DNA of 64,000 nucleotides from Platycnemis pennipes. Lineage: Eukaryota; Arthropoda; Insecta; Odonata; Platycnemididae. The position numbers were made by a program, and so were the translations under genes. Location of the stretch: assembly GCA_933228895.1 (NCBI GenBank), contig OW121853.1:76678645-76742644 (forward strand), read 5' to 3'. Shown in pieces: positions 46,301-54,213 of this stretch; within the stretch, counting starts at the first letter, position 1, and the number at the start of each line of letters is the position of its first letter. The notes beneath the pieces are model-generated. The model did no database searches. It saw only the letters and a list, made by a program, of their open reading frames with translations, and had not been told where the DNA came from.

Positions 46301-46432
46301 GAGCGAGACGCCGAGGTGGTTGGTCACGTCGGTCATCACTTGCACTGGCTCAGGGGGCACGGGGGCGGCCCCCCAGGGCGGGTAACACAGCACGCCCCCT
46401 AAGGTGCCGAGAAGCATCAAAAGGATCCACAT
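22237..46432 (-). CDS. Secreted serpin-fold protein with a 460-residue Thr/Ser/Pro-rich insert; 8 coding exons, 910 aa
   Basis: The coding exons are 46295-46432, 44463-44660, 38458-39946, 36509-36588, 34414-34569, 33488-33757, 30205-30445 and 22237-22397 (stop TGA at 22237-22239). Each junction has a GT donor and an AG acceptor and phases agree throughout (2733 nt). Residues 1-16 look like a signal peptide. Serpin landmarks follow in the family order: NVAFSPYGAASV, LWEGARGESG, NIKPSFRQVLR, APFYV, KWVPMI, YKLLLVLP, ADLSGM and a C-terminal FLATRPFLFFVVD. The serpin part is about 450 residues, near the usual 380-420 plus loop extensions. The insert (about 149-608) replaces s1A and helix F. The hinge after VAIDVN is Gly-rich instead of EEGTEAAA, so inhibition is unlikely (inference). 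Drosophila Spn100A is another large, atypical secreted serpin, but orthology is only a guess. Introns hold many transposons. The model is strong; expression is unknown. Confidence 0.88.
22570..22895 (-). mobile_element. SINE copy in serpin intron 7
   Basis: GGGGAGGCGACCGACAGCTGAG through AACGTCCCATCTGACGG to GGGAATCGAACCCGG and box-A complement; nearly full length. Confidence 0.8.
24435..27850 (-). mobile_element. Decayed pogo/Tigger-like DNA transposon in serpin intron 7
   Basis: A minus-strand transposase remnant (27264-24789) is bracketed by clusters of a short motif, AGTARTTGACCA, on both flanks (near 24452, 24635, 24668, 24692; 27272, 27403, 27425, 27452, 27818, 27834). The outer copies are inverted relative to each other (ACCAGTAATTGACCA on the left, ACCAGTAGTTGACCA on the right complement), so they may be terminal and subterminal transposase-binding repeats. 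Ends are approximate and I could not fix a TA target duplication. Confidence 0.72.
24789..27264 (-). pseudogene. Tigger-like transposase pseudogene
   Basis: In order on the minus strand: a pipsqueak-type HTH (27200-27078, VIHDVRKNNSPVHTAAKKYGV), a stop TAA at 27076-27078, and a CENP-B-like region and DDE_1 core (27075-26131) with IFNCDET, LLFVDGHVSH and HPNSTQILKPMDV. These supply three catalytic aspartates, with 35 residues between the second and third. A frameshift sits in an A9 run near 26150. The same protein continues at 26122-25895 and, past a TGA, to 25220. Further frameshifts precede a charged tail and a C-terminal module (25060-24880) reading VEYEGSYFPGKIAEV. Two stops and at least three frameshifts make it inactive. 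Confidence 0.8.
28310..28893. mobile_element. hAT-type MITE with 8-bp duplication ATTTAAAT
   Basis: Termini TAGGGATGGGTCG...CGACCCATCCCTA, rich in CGGTTC/GAACCG repeats. Target duplications at 28302-28309 and 28894-28901 are perfect. It lies in serpin intron 7. Confidence 0.88.
29282..29505 (+). mobile_element. Third tRNA-derived SINE family
   Basis: GGCCTCGGTGGTGGTGGGGTAAAG and CGTGGGTTCGAGTCCCACC form a good tRNA-like head; tail GGAAGGAAGTG. The small ORFs across it are fortuitous. Confidence 0.7.
29870..30092. mobile_element. Foldback-like element 5 in serpin intron 7
   Basis: Repeated GTTCACTATATGTTGCCTT units (about 29898 and 29981), then CTTGATAATGATGCTC...GTCGAAACCACGGTCGG (29998-30035). 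Flanks AAAATGACTT/AAGTCATTTTT are inverted. Confidence 0.6.
30205..30445 (-). CDS. Serpin exon 7: ADLSGM motif and reactive-centre-loop exon
   Basis: The acceptor is ccttttcag at 30446-30447 and the donor is AATAAGA|GTAAGT at 30205/30204. There are 80 codons plus 1 nt. IGVKDVFDVKTADLSGMS and the WVRGVEQTVSVAIDVN strand are unmistakable serpin. The hinge that should read near EEGTEAAAAT is instead GLFGGQGAGA, followed by about 30 Glu/Gln/Asn/Pro-rich residues. Loss of the small-residue hinge normally means the loop cannot insert into sheet A. Confidence 0.88.
30885..31065 (-). mobile_element. Second tRNA-derived SINE family, copy 2
   Basis: Complement carries GGTAGCCTAGTGGGCAGAGCGC and CCCGGGCTCAAATCCGGG; same GAGCTCACCCCAGACT-type body as 20855-21085. 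Confidence 0.7.
32505..32768. mobile_element. Foldback element 6 in serpin intron 6
   Basis: About 100-bp arms including GATGGGACAACA, CACTTCGACCTGAAGACG and AAACATGGCATC, each with its complement, around a TATGTATG-type spacer. Confidence 0.8.
33488..33757 (-). CDS. Serpin exon 6: s2B/s3B and helix G-I region with a small basic insert
   Basis: The acceptor is aaaattag at 33758-33759 and the donor is CAAAGG|GTATGA at 33488/33487. The 90 codons are phase 0. It opens DERYKLLLVLP, the classic 'D-RYSMLLLLP' strand, so the join to exon 5 is smooth. A short Gly/Asn-rich then basic stretch (RPVRRKRS) interrupts the loop after it. The exon then gives LLRLIDDLRSVPL, an IPPFLIRG strand and LDLTPSLQR, the usual lead-in to the ADLSG exon. 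Confidence 0.87.
34414..34569 (-). CDS. Serpin exon 5: APFYV to beta-sheet B entry
   Basis: The acceptor is tttttccag at 34570-34571 and the donor is TTAGAT|GTGAGT at 34414/34413. The 52 codons are phase 0 at both ends. LAPFYVHQG, then GVKWVPMI, then the LQAQALMLPLD strand match the serpin run x-PF-x-V...VK-VPMM...L-x-A-x-VLELPY in the expected order and spacing. Confidence 0.88.
34570..36508. other. Serpin intron 4, no element recognised
   Basis: AT-rich intron. Around 35110-35180 there is a small imperfect duplication of GGGC(C/T)GACATATCGGC / GGGCTGATATATCGGCCC. Confidence 0.5.
36509..36588 (-). CDS. Serpin exon 4: short s3A-like exon
   Basis: This 80-nt exon was found by phase. Acceptor attacccag at 36589-36590 and donor ATCAG|GTAAAG at 36509/36508 give 2 nt plus 26 codons, exactly completing the phase-1 end of exon 3 (G|AG, Glu) and the phase-0 start of exon 5. 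It encodes LQLHLHGNAMLN, like the s3A strand (L-x-L-x-NA-x-Y in the family), then a lysine/aspartate-rich stretch ending KLWQNYQ. Its conservation is weaker than its neighbours, so it is the least certain coding exon. A second acceptor 8 nt inward would break phase. Confidence 0.68.
37461..38406 (+). repeat. Dispersed repeat, copy 1, 51 bp from the giant serpin exon
   Basis: Shares about 85-90% identity by eye with 40235-40776 once the nested MITE is removed. Ends (GGGG-CATTTA and, on the complement, GGGGGCGTTTACT) are loosely inverted, so it may itself be a MITE. Contains CCAATCA and a full TGACGTCA. Confidence 0.8.
37907..38308. mobile_element. hAT-type MITE, second copy, nested in a dispersed repeat
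   Basis: Same family as 28310-28893 (TAGGGATGGGTCGG...CCGACCCATCCCTG). Perfect 8-bp duplications GTTAGAAG lie at 37899-37906 and 38309-38316. It is shorter than the first copy. Confidence 0.9.
38458..39946 (-). CDS. Serpin exon 3: giant exon with mucin-like Thr/Ser/Pro-rich insert
   Basis: The acceptor is ttccag at 39947-39948. The donor chosen is AAATG|GTGAGT at 38458/38457, a near-perfect match; the ORF reads through it for 16 more codons to a TAA, which I treat as intron. It encodes 496 residues. The first 36 (YLNGLTFGNTTEANIKPSFRQVLR region) are serpin fold. The next 460 are low-complexity: TTTT, TTPKPP and KPPPR runs, acidic Thr patches, about six N-x-S/T sites, and a KSRRRRSEN basic site at the very end. 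This is typical of heavily O-glycosylated linkers. Codon third positions are GC-rich, unlike the AT-rich introns. Long plus-strand ORFs here are composition shadows. Confidence 0.85.
40235..40776 (+). repeat. Dispersed repeat, copy 2, 288 bp above the giant serpin exon
   Basis: Direct repeat of copy 1 without the nested MITE; the empty target GTTAGAAG occurs once, at 40681-40688. Short ORFs in it are fortuitous. Confidence 0.82.
40815..40990. mobile_element. Foldback element 7 in serpin intron 2
   Basis: Arms GGTATAATCCACA / TGTGGATTATAACC, then CCGACCT / AGGTCGG and TTTCAACACGT / ACGTGTTGAAA. Confidence 0.7.
41048..41205 (+). mobile_element. tRNA-derived SINE, fourth type
   Basis: CAGCCCTGTGGCTTGTGCG and TTCCGGGTTCGAACCCGGGAG head, non-coding tail. 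Confidence 0.55.
41516..41737. mobile_element. Palindromic MITE, AAGGCCGCTTTACACG ends
   Basis: Arms AAGGCCGCTTTACACGATAC and its complement near 41715-41737 enclose more inverted TTGTACAA-type sequence. Non-coding; in serpin intron 2. Confidence 0.75.
41740..42090 (+). pseudogene. LINE 3'-end fragment with WNSLP motif
   Basis: A frame reading GDWNSLPKEVLDP then TRLKKLYCEG, followed by a T-rich 3' region and an AATAATAATAAATAATG-like tail near 42070-42090. The R-x-WNSLP-x-V signature is common at the C terminus of insect LINE proteins. Confidence 0.45.
42090..42240 (+). pseudogene. LINE 3'-end fragment
   Basis: A short frame MEQVVKDVKEKNYVTMKRLADRR, then EWNAASNQS and a GATGATGATGAATAATAAATAA tail, typical of a heavily 5'-truncated LINE copy. 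Confidence 0.5.
42250..44460. other. Serpin intron 2, upper part
   Basis: AT-rich except 43800-43880, where GGCGTCCTGGACAGTCGCCC and GTGAGCCGGCCCTG resemble one end of a hAT-type element; the other end was not found. Confidence 0.4.
44463..44660 (-). CDS. Serpin exon 2: early serpin core (FSPYG and GARGESGDQL region)
   Basis: The acceptor is ttccacag at 44661-44662 and the donor is GAGG|GTAAGA at 44462. The 66 codons are phase 0 at both ends. The sequence GNVAFSPYGAASVLIVLWEGARGESG, followed by LRRALGLP, is the most diagnostic serpin stretch in the gene and matches the family's usual N-F-SP...GARG.T layout. It is followed by a helical segment ending GMRDIHRHLR. Confidence 0.9.
44845..46130. 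repeat. CGATAT-rich repeat split by the Helitron
   Basis: The stretches 44845-45030 and 46005-46130 are unusually rich in GCGATAT/CGATATT. They start GGCTGTTCGATATTGCGA and end with the complement AGCTGTGCAATACGGG, suggesting inverted ends of a hAT-like MITE into which the Helitron inserted. Confidence 0.4.
45104..45962 (-). mobile_element. Helitron remnant (3' terminus and helicase C-terminal motifs) in serpin intron 1
   Basis: The minus-strand frame 45746-45333 contains FPIKVAFAITINKAQGQTL and FSHGQLYVAFSRVRTF, the last conserved motifs of Helitron Pif1-like helicases. At 45131-45115 the palindrome GTGCGAAATTTTCGCAC is followed by 7 nt and CTAG (45107-45104), then T. This is the classical Helitron hairpin + CTRR end inserted at A^T. 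A second piece (45962-45750) may belong to it. The 5' end was not found. Confidence 0.75.
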
Positions 46433-46446
46433 GGTGGCAACAACGT
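46295..46446 (-). CDS. Serpin exon 1: signal peptide and first helix
   Basis: The exon starts after an acceptor (tttgcag) at 46447-46448 and has 14 nt of 5' leader before the ATG at 46430-46432. The start context is a textbook Kozak match, GCCACCATG. It encodes 46 residues: a hydrophobic leader (MWILLMLLGTLGGVLC), a Pro-rich spacer and the helix-A-like VTNHLGVSLLQ. The donor is CTACAG|GTTTGA at 46295/46294, phase 0. The acceptor just upstream of the ATG implies at least one non-coding 5' exon above 46447 that I could not locate, so the promoter is unknown. Confidence 0.85.
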
Positions 46447-46757
46447 CTGCAAAGAAAGAACAAAGGAACGTCGGCGTTAAAATTTTGTCGTCATGGATAC
46501 ATTTGGGTGAACTGGACAATAAAATTAAATTTATCTTTCTTGATATCTTTCTGTTTCCAGTCCTGATTTAGAGTACATCTCTAATTGATAGGATTCATAG
46601 GAGGCAGATTGAAATGCGGAATTAAAAATTGTGCGGGGAATATCGGGCATATTTATACGAGGCCGTTGTGATAAATGTGCTGTTTATCGTATGTTACCTA
46701 AATGGAAAGGTGGAGCTCTGCGGCGTTTAAACGTTAATTACGGAAATAAAACTTCAT

Positions 46758-47085
46758 GGGGGTTGTGTTTGAAATCGTCGTGATTTTCTCGAATAGGTAA
46801 CCAAGGAGTCACGTGGTATAAACACGAATGGTTCGCAAATTTGGTGTTTTAAAACCGCTCATCACTACCTCATTTATTGCTTACATTTGTGTTTTATCTC
46901 ATATGAGGATTCTATAGCCTAGACAGATGAAAAAAACTTAAGTGAAAACAAATAATGCTGTTGTAACGAGCAATTGAGAGACACTAAATTTACAAATCAT
47001 TCGTGTTGGTACCACGTGGCTGGTTAGCGGAATTAGGAATAGCGGTTAGCGGAGATTATCCCGACGGTTTCAAACACAATCTCCC
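46758..47085. mobile_element. MITE family A, copy 1
   Basis: Starts GGGGGTTGTGTTTGAAATCG and ends with the complement of that sequence. Arms of about 100 bp include GGAGTCACGTGGTA and AAACACGAATGGTT. The interior is A-rich and non-coding. Confidence 0.75.
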
Positions 47086-47252
47086 AGTGGCCGTAATATT
47101 TAACGAACCCAACTTGGTGAAGAAGGAGAAGGGAAATTCCTCTCCAATGGCATTTCTTCGTGTTTTGAAGAGTCTCCCATTCCATTGTCTCTAGCTGCAA
47201 AGTTAAACTTCTCCTCTTCACCGCGTTGGATGCGTTAAATATTACAGCCACT
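47086..47252. mobile_element. 167-bp palindromic MITE abutting family A copy 1
   Basis: Arms AGTGGCCGTAATATTTAACG and its complement, with about 45 bp of inverted sequence on each side. It begins at the base where the neighbouring MITE ends. Confidence 0.65.
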
Positions 47253-47469
47253 AGAGTTTTCCTTCCATTTATGAATCAAATGTTACAAGAAGAATTTTGG
47301 TGGGAATCATAATCACACCGCACTTCACAATTCAGACAAAGTTTGAAGTAACTTTATGTCAGAATTTGGGTGATTAAATAAAGGTGGGACAAGTATTAGT
47401 ATAACCTGCACACGTACCTGTACATCTGTACATTACTTGTGCATAACACGTACAGTATTGGTACCATAA

Positions 47470-47850
47470 CCGGCTTTTGAAATGTGGGTGTGGAGAAGGA
47501 TGGAGAAAGTAAAGTGGGTCGAAAGGAAGACGAACGATGAAGTGCTAGAATTGGTGGGAGAGGAAAGAAATTTGATAGATGAAATTAGGAGAAGGCAGAA
47601 GGTGTGGATGGAAAAGGTAATAAAAGGGGATGGTGTTTTGAAGGAGGTGATTGAGGGAAGAATGTTGGGTAAGCAGGGAAGAGTAAGGAGAAAAACGGCT
47701 AGCTTGGATAGAATAATGGAAGGTAGGTGGTATGAGGGGCTGAAGAGGGACATCGTGTGAAACTTAGGGGGTGGGAAGAATTAAATGTCCATTTAAACCT
47801 ACCTTCACCGGTAGAATACTTATAATAATAATAATAATAAAATAATTCGC
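47470..47850 (+). pseudogene. LINE C-terminal fragment with (AAT)n tail
   Basis: An open frame 47482-47760 (RRMEKVKWVERKTNDEVL, VGEERNLIDEIRRRQKVW, DGVLKEVIEGRMLGKQGR) resembles the extreme C terminus of several arthropod LINEs. An ATAATAATAATAATAA tail at about 47820-47841 fits a 3' end. Confidence 0.65.
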
Positions 47851-47859
47851 CCCGGGCTT

Positions 47860-48985
47860 AGTGATCTTAGTGAAGTGGCCTTAGGTTGAAAATAACGATG
47901 TTTCTTGTCGGCGTAAGCTGGAAATCTTAGAAGCTTCAAACGAGAGTGTGAATAACCGGAAGAAATCAACGGAATATGCAGAGTTCGACTCTACTTTCTT
48001 TGAATTTGTTGCCTCATTCATTCCGCTCGCTAAGGTTTCTGCCAAGCGCGAACTGACTCGCACAAGGGTTTCACGCGGGTGTTTTTCATCGAATAATCCG
48101 ACAGGGACCGACCCAAGGGAATGCCAAGGACAAGGTCGTTGGCGAAGGAATTTCATTATTGTTGCGTCATCATGTGGCTGCGCGGAGGTCATACGTGTCA
48201 GAGCGAGAAGCTTATCTCGATTTGAGACACACATCTTACGTTCCGTATCTGATGGGGAATAATATGACGTGTGAAACTTGGGAGGAACTTCTAAACTCGC
48301 CCAACCATCTAGGGCCGTTGACACAACCCCTTTTCAGCACTATTTGGAAAACTATGGTGGTTTTGGCTGACTGAAGCTTTGTGATTTTCATGTGCGTACG
48401 TAGCACGAAGTATTTACTACACATCTACATATTCCCCCAAATATCTTACTTAGATATTAAGATGTCTACCCAGGAAATATCTTGTCTACATTATTTTATT
48501 AACTTTGTGTTTCTCAGTCGAAAGACTGGCTGCTTGAATTAAAATTACTCGATTAGGTATTGATCTGCTTCCTGGTTAGTATGCTTATCTCTTTGCCGCG
48601 AAAAAAGAATTATCTGCCGCGTAGACCCATATTGCCATCGAAATTTCTTATTATAAGGTAATCACGTATATAGTTATGCATTAATCAATCAATCACTGCT
48701 AGCGGTGGTAGATGACCATGAATATTGGAAGTAATTAAAGACAGGAGAAATACTAAATAATTAGCAAAAAGATTAGTTGATAATTTAATTGTAATTTTAA
48801 TAAAATACAATTAGCATCAATGAGTAATATAGGTACATAAAATTAGGCAAATGTTGAAGAAGAGGATATTCAAACATCCGCTAGATATCTAGAATGTCTG
48901 CAAGTCACCACTAAGGACTATCTAGATATGAGTAGAAAGAATTTCAATGATTTTATTGATTGTTTGCACTTATACTCTTCAACTA
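47860..48985. other. No confident feature
   Basis: 47881-48324 is open on the minus strand (147 codons), with shorter plus-strand ORFs. No motif and no splice-supported link to the serpin 5' exon was found. Confidence 0.4.
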
Positions 48986-48989
48986 CATT

Positions 48990-49110
48990 TATCAATAACT
49001 TGCAAGCCACCGCAAGGGTTTGTGGCAAGGGGTGAAGATCACCAAACATGCTCTAGGCTACTACATGGTAACATGCTACGTAATAGGGTCACATGCAGCC
49101 ACATATTATT
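48990..49110 (-). mobile_element. LINE 3'-end fragment
   Basis: A degenerate copy of the family's 3' hairpin (CTTGCAAGCCACCGCAAGGG...) and adjacent UTR, antisense, directly beside a SINE. Confidence 0.6.
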
Positions 49111-49129
49111 CATCAGTCTACATATTATT

Positions 49130-49318
49130 CACGAAAGGTGCCAAGGGATCACAGAATTCAACGTCCCATCTGACGGACGTCGTACTGTACTTGAAGTACT
49201 CTCCATACAACACTCACAAAGGGACTCAGGTTTAGCGAAGTAAAAACTCTTAACTCAGCCGGGATTCGAGCCCAGAGCCTTGGGATGGGAACCAGTTCTC
49301 TAGCCACCACACAGCCCA
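49130..49318 (-). mobile_element. SINE copy
   Basis: ACGAAAGGTGCCAAGGG, AACGTCCCATCTGACGGACG and GGGATTCGAGCCC; 3' part missing, next to a LINE tail. Confidence 0.7.
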
Positions 49319-49319
49319 T

Positions 49320-50790
49320 GGAAGTTCGTGTTTGAAAGTGTTCCTGCTGTCTTATCTGTGACGGTCCGGCTTCTCAGAACCCTGATTACCCGTCGAAGGC
49401 TTAATCAAGTCGCCTAATCGAGACGTCAGGGAGGCAAACAAACCTGTCTTATCGGGACATCACAGCCGCACGGAATCACAGTGTCCATCCGAAGCGAGAA
49501 AATAAATAAAATGAATCTCAATTAAATTCAGAAAAATGCATAACGTATCCTCGGGAAAGAATAATAGATAACGAGCGATGGACGTGAATGAGTGTCTTTC
49601 GTGATCTAGGCTTAAGCGAGAGAGATTTGAGGTAGCAGGTGAATATTTTGTGATTATTTCTCGACTCTCCCGCTGTTCTTTTAATCAGGTGCTAATTTCT
49701 GACGCTGGGTAAACAATAGGATTCAGGAATGAATAGGAATGAGATCCTGGGTAATCGGGAGGATTGAATGAATGGTTAATTCGTTCAACTCGTCGAAAAG
49801 AGAATGGAGTTATCGCCTTGAGACGCCACGATTTTCATACAATGGAGGTCGCATCCTTGGAATACCTATTTACCTATCCCCGCATTTCAAATAGTGAATT
49901 GTTCGCTACGTTCGTTGTAGATTCGGTAAGGTGCACGCATCTCTTTCATCGATTTGGTCGTTCTTCTAAGTCAAGCCTCTGTTTATTTTTTTTTTACCTA
50001 ATTGGATTCTCGCACGCAAACCAGAAATGTGCATATTTCGTTGGACAATAGTGGAGGCTCTCGGGAAGAACCAGGGTTAGTACTAGAATGTGATACAGTA
50101 GGTATCAATCGAATTTTAACGTGACGTTAACCATTTCTTTATAAACTGCATATTTAACGATCTCATGTTTAAGCTGTGCTAAGTTCTTACATACTCTAAG
50201 ATAATGTGCAGTGTAACGTCGTTAAAAGAATTTTCCAGAAAACCTATAGTTTATCAATTCCTGTCTTTCTTCAGGGTAAGAGAGTAATGTTCTACTCGGA
50301 ACGATAACTTTGACCCTGCACAAACCATCAACGTTACAACGAGAAACTCAGCATTTGCACTGCACCCAGTGGCATTAATGATTAAATTTCCTAATTCTAA
50401 ATAAGCATATTTTTTTACAGAAGATAAGTAGTAATTCTGGTTTGAATATTCTGGTTAAAAAAATGAGTTTAGTATAAAAGCAGACGACGAGGTATCAGGA
50501 ATCATTATGTCTAGTTAGTTACCTCGAAGCTTTAGGTTATGTATCGATCAGGAGGCGTTAAAAAAACCACCTACTGCCCACTGCGGTTACCTTTGCCGAA
50601 CTGCTACACGTATGACGTATGACAATTTTGGGTAGTCATTGTAGGTAATTAAATATATGCGTAGTCTATTATAGCACGTTATTGTAGTCATTTGGGGAGT
50701 TAACCAACACCTGAGACCACTTGTGATGTAAAGGTGGTATTAAATTTTTTTGTACAGTTTGTATCAAGTTGTTAAAACTTTCGCGGTCCA
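49320..50790. other. No feature recognised
   Basis: Mixed-composition intergenic sequence with short ORFs only. Confidence 0.5.
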
Positions 50791-50796
50791 TCAATA

Positions 50797-51050
50797 TGAC
50801 TAATAACTGTGTTTGGGGTTATCCTAAGTTCCTGGCTCCCGGTTATAGCCAAAAATAAAGAAAGAACAATCCAGAATTCTCCACAACTCCCTTCTTCCCC
50901 TTCCCCCCCTTACCCACCATGAGCATATAAATTGATGGATAACGCTCCGGTCACTCATTAGTCCTGAGGAGGTCTCCGGCAAAGGAGAGGAAACGTCGGC
51001 TACTTTTTAACTAAAAACGCGGATAACCCCAGAAAACAGTTATTAGTCAG
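50797..51050. mobile_element. Foldback element 8
   Basis: Left arm GACTAATAACTGTG-TTTGGGGTTATCC, right arm GGATAACCCCAGAAAACAG-TTATTAGTC. Near the right arm: CTGAGGA, a stem, then GAAAC (50964-50994). Confidence 0.7.
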
Positions 51051-51879
51051 TTTGTATCAAAATTTTGCCCGGGATACATTGGCTTTTAACTCGTGTAACT
51101 GAGGATCTGAGCACTAGCTGCGTGATTTTCCGGTCACTCGATCTTTCTGGGAATCCTCGGGTGAGACAGTGAAAGGACTACCCCCCCCCCCCCTTTCCCC
51201 CTACTCTCTAATGCGCGAATTTCACACGCTGTTGGGCTCTGTATTTAGTGAGCTCCAACTCCCACCAACCAGACCAACCTTCGGCTTCAAAGCTGGGGAT
51301 TGCACGAGAAAACACCCCTTAAATATACCACACGATACCCATTCGAATTTGTAAACATTTTATCGCTATTAGAGCAGGGGAGGGATCGGGTTGGCATGGT
51401 GACTAGATTATCCTCATTCCCAATGAAAAGTGAATTGAAAAAAAAACGACCTCTCAAAAGGTTTTTAACGCAAAATAAACGTAAAAAAAAGTTTCCCTTG
51501 GAAACACTTTCCACCAAAGATTTTTTTTATGAACCATGAGAGTAACTAAAGACTTATTTTAACTTACACTATCATGGAAAGTGATCAAATTTGAAGAAGG
51601 ATTATTTGAGGGGATATGTTCCCTACGTATAGTTTTGGGATAAAAATCATCATGTGACCTATTACTGTTGTTCAATTGTTTATTTCACTATGTTATTGTG
51701 CATTATGAACAGTACCAATGGTATCAGCGTGTAATTCGTAATTTTCAAGGAATTTTTTCATATTTTATATTTCTGTAAATATAATAAATATGACTCAAAA
51801 ATTATTCCTGGCATGATTTTGTGTTTAATTTTACAAAAATGTCGGAAATTGATGTAAATTATGCGAGTTTTCTTTCCAG

Positions 51880-51930
51880 CCTCAGTAGACAGGTCGGTCG
51901 TGGGTTCGAATCCCGCTAAGGGCATGGTGT
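51880..51930 (+). repeat. tRNA-like box B fragment
   Basis: GGTCGTGGGTTCGAATCCCGC only; too short to be a tRNA gene. Confidence 0.4.
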
Positions 51931-52094
51931 TGCGTGTTTTTCGTAACATTAAAATCTTATGTTAAACGGTACGATGTGACGATGGGGCATCTAAAATCCA
52001 AAAATAGTACTATTGAGTGTTCTTTTGACGAAGGAGCAGTTGCGTAATCCAACCAGCCTTGGTATAAAAGTCAAAAAGAGTACTTTTGCCCATC

Positions 52095-52310
52095 ATGATC
52101 GCCCGGGTTCAAATGCCGAGTGTGGCAGATTTTTTAATTGGTACACCGGCCCCTACTAGAGAGTTATGCAGAGGGAAGGTTCTTAAGAGTAGATGTCATC
52201 GCCGGGTTTCTCTCCACCCTTCCTTCACACCACAAATTCCCAACTCATCCAAAATCTCGCACATATCCTTGGTAGCGCAAGTCGTTGGTCACATTTTCTG
52301 AGGACAACGG
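52095..52310 (+). mobile_element. SINE copy with internal deletion
   Basis: CCCGGGTTCAAATGCCGAG, then directly TTAAGAGTAGATGTCATCGCCGGGTTTCTC; the GGACGTTAAGCC centre is deleted. Confidence 0.65.
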
Positions 52311-52999
52311 AAGCTACCGAGATGATTCCACTACGTTCCGCAATAGGATAACTTTACATTATAATTACATTGGTTTACATTCGATTGTACGATATAGTTG
52401 AATACAGTTTAAATCGACAAAAGAAAAATAAATGAATAATATAGATTTACACTAAAAACATTTACACTTAAAAACATTTACAAATAAAGTCCTGCTAAGC
52501 CTATGGCTTGTCAGCAGGTGCTCTTTTTTATACCGATTTTAATCAAATAAATTTTTATGCAAAAAACTAAGTAGAAAAGACATTAAAATCTCATGATGAT
52601 ATAGCTAAAACATTTAACCGTCAGGAAACGTCTCTTTAATAAAATATAAAAGAAAACATTTAAAAACTGAAAGGTAATAAAAATGTTGTACATAAAACAC
52701 TAAAAACATAATCTTACACAAGAACAATTTTTTATAACATTCATATTAAGTCATAATATTTTAGAACTATTGGTTCATTTTGTAAAATCAAATTCACAAC
52801 ATTGTAATTAATTAAATTAATAAAATACCATACTGCCTCAAATTCATTTTTGTTTATACAACAACCATTTTTTTTACTTCTTTATTTAATAAGGACATTT
52901 TTTCAGTCTCTAATATTGGCTGTGGTAATTTATTAAAATTCTTTGGTACAATATACATTATAATGTCGGAGCATTTTGAGATTTTGAGAGAGGAGAAGT

Positions 53000-53650
53000 G
53001 AAAAAAAAAGACGGGCGATCCGCGCATCCTATTTATCCTCCGTTACCGCTGTGGCGTCGGCGTACCTGACGACACGTAACATTCCGTCAACAACAGCAAC
53101 GGATAAAACAAAACGGGCAAACCTCCCCACTTCCTCTAGCGGGTAGAGTGAGGGTGGGGGGAGGGAGAGAGAAAAAAAACGATGATCCCAGCTCGCGAGA
53201 TAACAATCTTATGGCGGTGGTTAGGACGCCCCCGTCCTTGATCACCGGAAACACACGGACGAAAGGGAAACCGATCGGCTTGGGTGGATATTTATCCCCC
53301 TCCCGAAACGTCACGCCCTCCCCTCTCCCTCCACACCCCCCCTCATCCCTCCTATCCGTCAGAAAAACACACCCGGCGCGGCGGCTGGATGAATGGCAAT
53401 GCAAATGATCCACCCCGCTTGCCCTTCGACAAAACCCACCGACGCCCCTCCGACAAACCCAACAGCGAAAAGACCACCATCTCAAGTATATGGCATGCCG
53501 AAGGCGTGCTCCTGTTGCTGTCACCTCCAATGGGGGGCGTAGACGAAGTTTTTAAATTTGTTTTCTTTTTATGTGGTTTCGCGTGACCCGACAGCTTCTT
53601 CCCCCGATGGTGTACCATCCTTGAGATGTTGTTTTTCCTCTAAGGGGGAC
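53000..53650. other. GC-rich, CpG-containing block
   Basis: Markedly GC-rich against AT-rich surroundings, with ORFs on both strands of low-complexity composition. It could be a promoter or first-exon CpG cluster, but I find no coding exon. Confidence 0.3.
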
Positions 53651-53908
53651 AAGGATATCGGAAGGGGTAGGGGCGATGGGTCGTCAGGACATCATCAAGT
53701 GTCCATGCTGCGAAGCAGCATTGTTTCAGGGTACGCCAACGTAGTGGCTTTTGCCCTATGTCTAATTCTTGACTTCCCCAGTTTATTTATTCCAATCCCC
53801 GTTTCAAATTTTAATATTTTGGTTCCCGGGCCCTTCAGTCCTCCAATGAAATAATGTCGTATGATGGTCTACGATATATGTCCTTATTTCCTTTTCTATC
53901 TATAACCA

Positions 53909-54213
53909 GGGGGGGTGTGTTTGAAACGGTCGGAATTATCTCGAATAGGTAACCCAGGAGTCACGTGATACAAACACGATTGGTTTGAAAATTTAGTGTG
54001 CCTAAATCACTCGTTACAATATCATTAATTGTTTTTGCCTGAATTTTTCTCATCTGTCTCGACTATAGAGTCCCCATATGAGATAAAACACAAGTGTAAA
54101 CAATGAATGAGGCGGTTTTAACACACTACATTTGCAAACCATTCGTGTTTATGCCACGTAACTCCTTGGTTACGTAATCGAGATAATCCCGACGGTTTCA
54201 AACAAAACCCCCC
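53909..54213. mobile_element. MITE family A, copy 2
   Basis: GGGGGGTGTGTTTGAAACGG start and complementary end at 54213, same CACGTG-containing arms as copy 1. Abuts the LINE fragment 54214-54790. Confidence 0.78.

Larger units (their letters stand above)
51055..52990. other. Mostly featureless, AT-rich
   Basis: A C14 run near 51180, the SINE copies listed separately, and very AT-rich sequence 52320-52990. Confidence 0.5.

Noticed and set aside
47881..48324. 147-codon minus-strand ORF above the serpin gene
   Set aside because: Considered as an upstream exon or separate gene; no motif, and plus-strand frames are equally open.
640..51930. tRNA genes at the many box B motifs
   Set aside because: None has a complete cloverleaf with acceptor stem; all sit in SINE heads or fragments.
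53087..53618. Long ORFs in the GC-rich block
   Set aside because: Open on several frames because of low stop-codon density; cysteine/arginine-rich nonsense without a domain.
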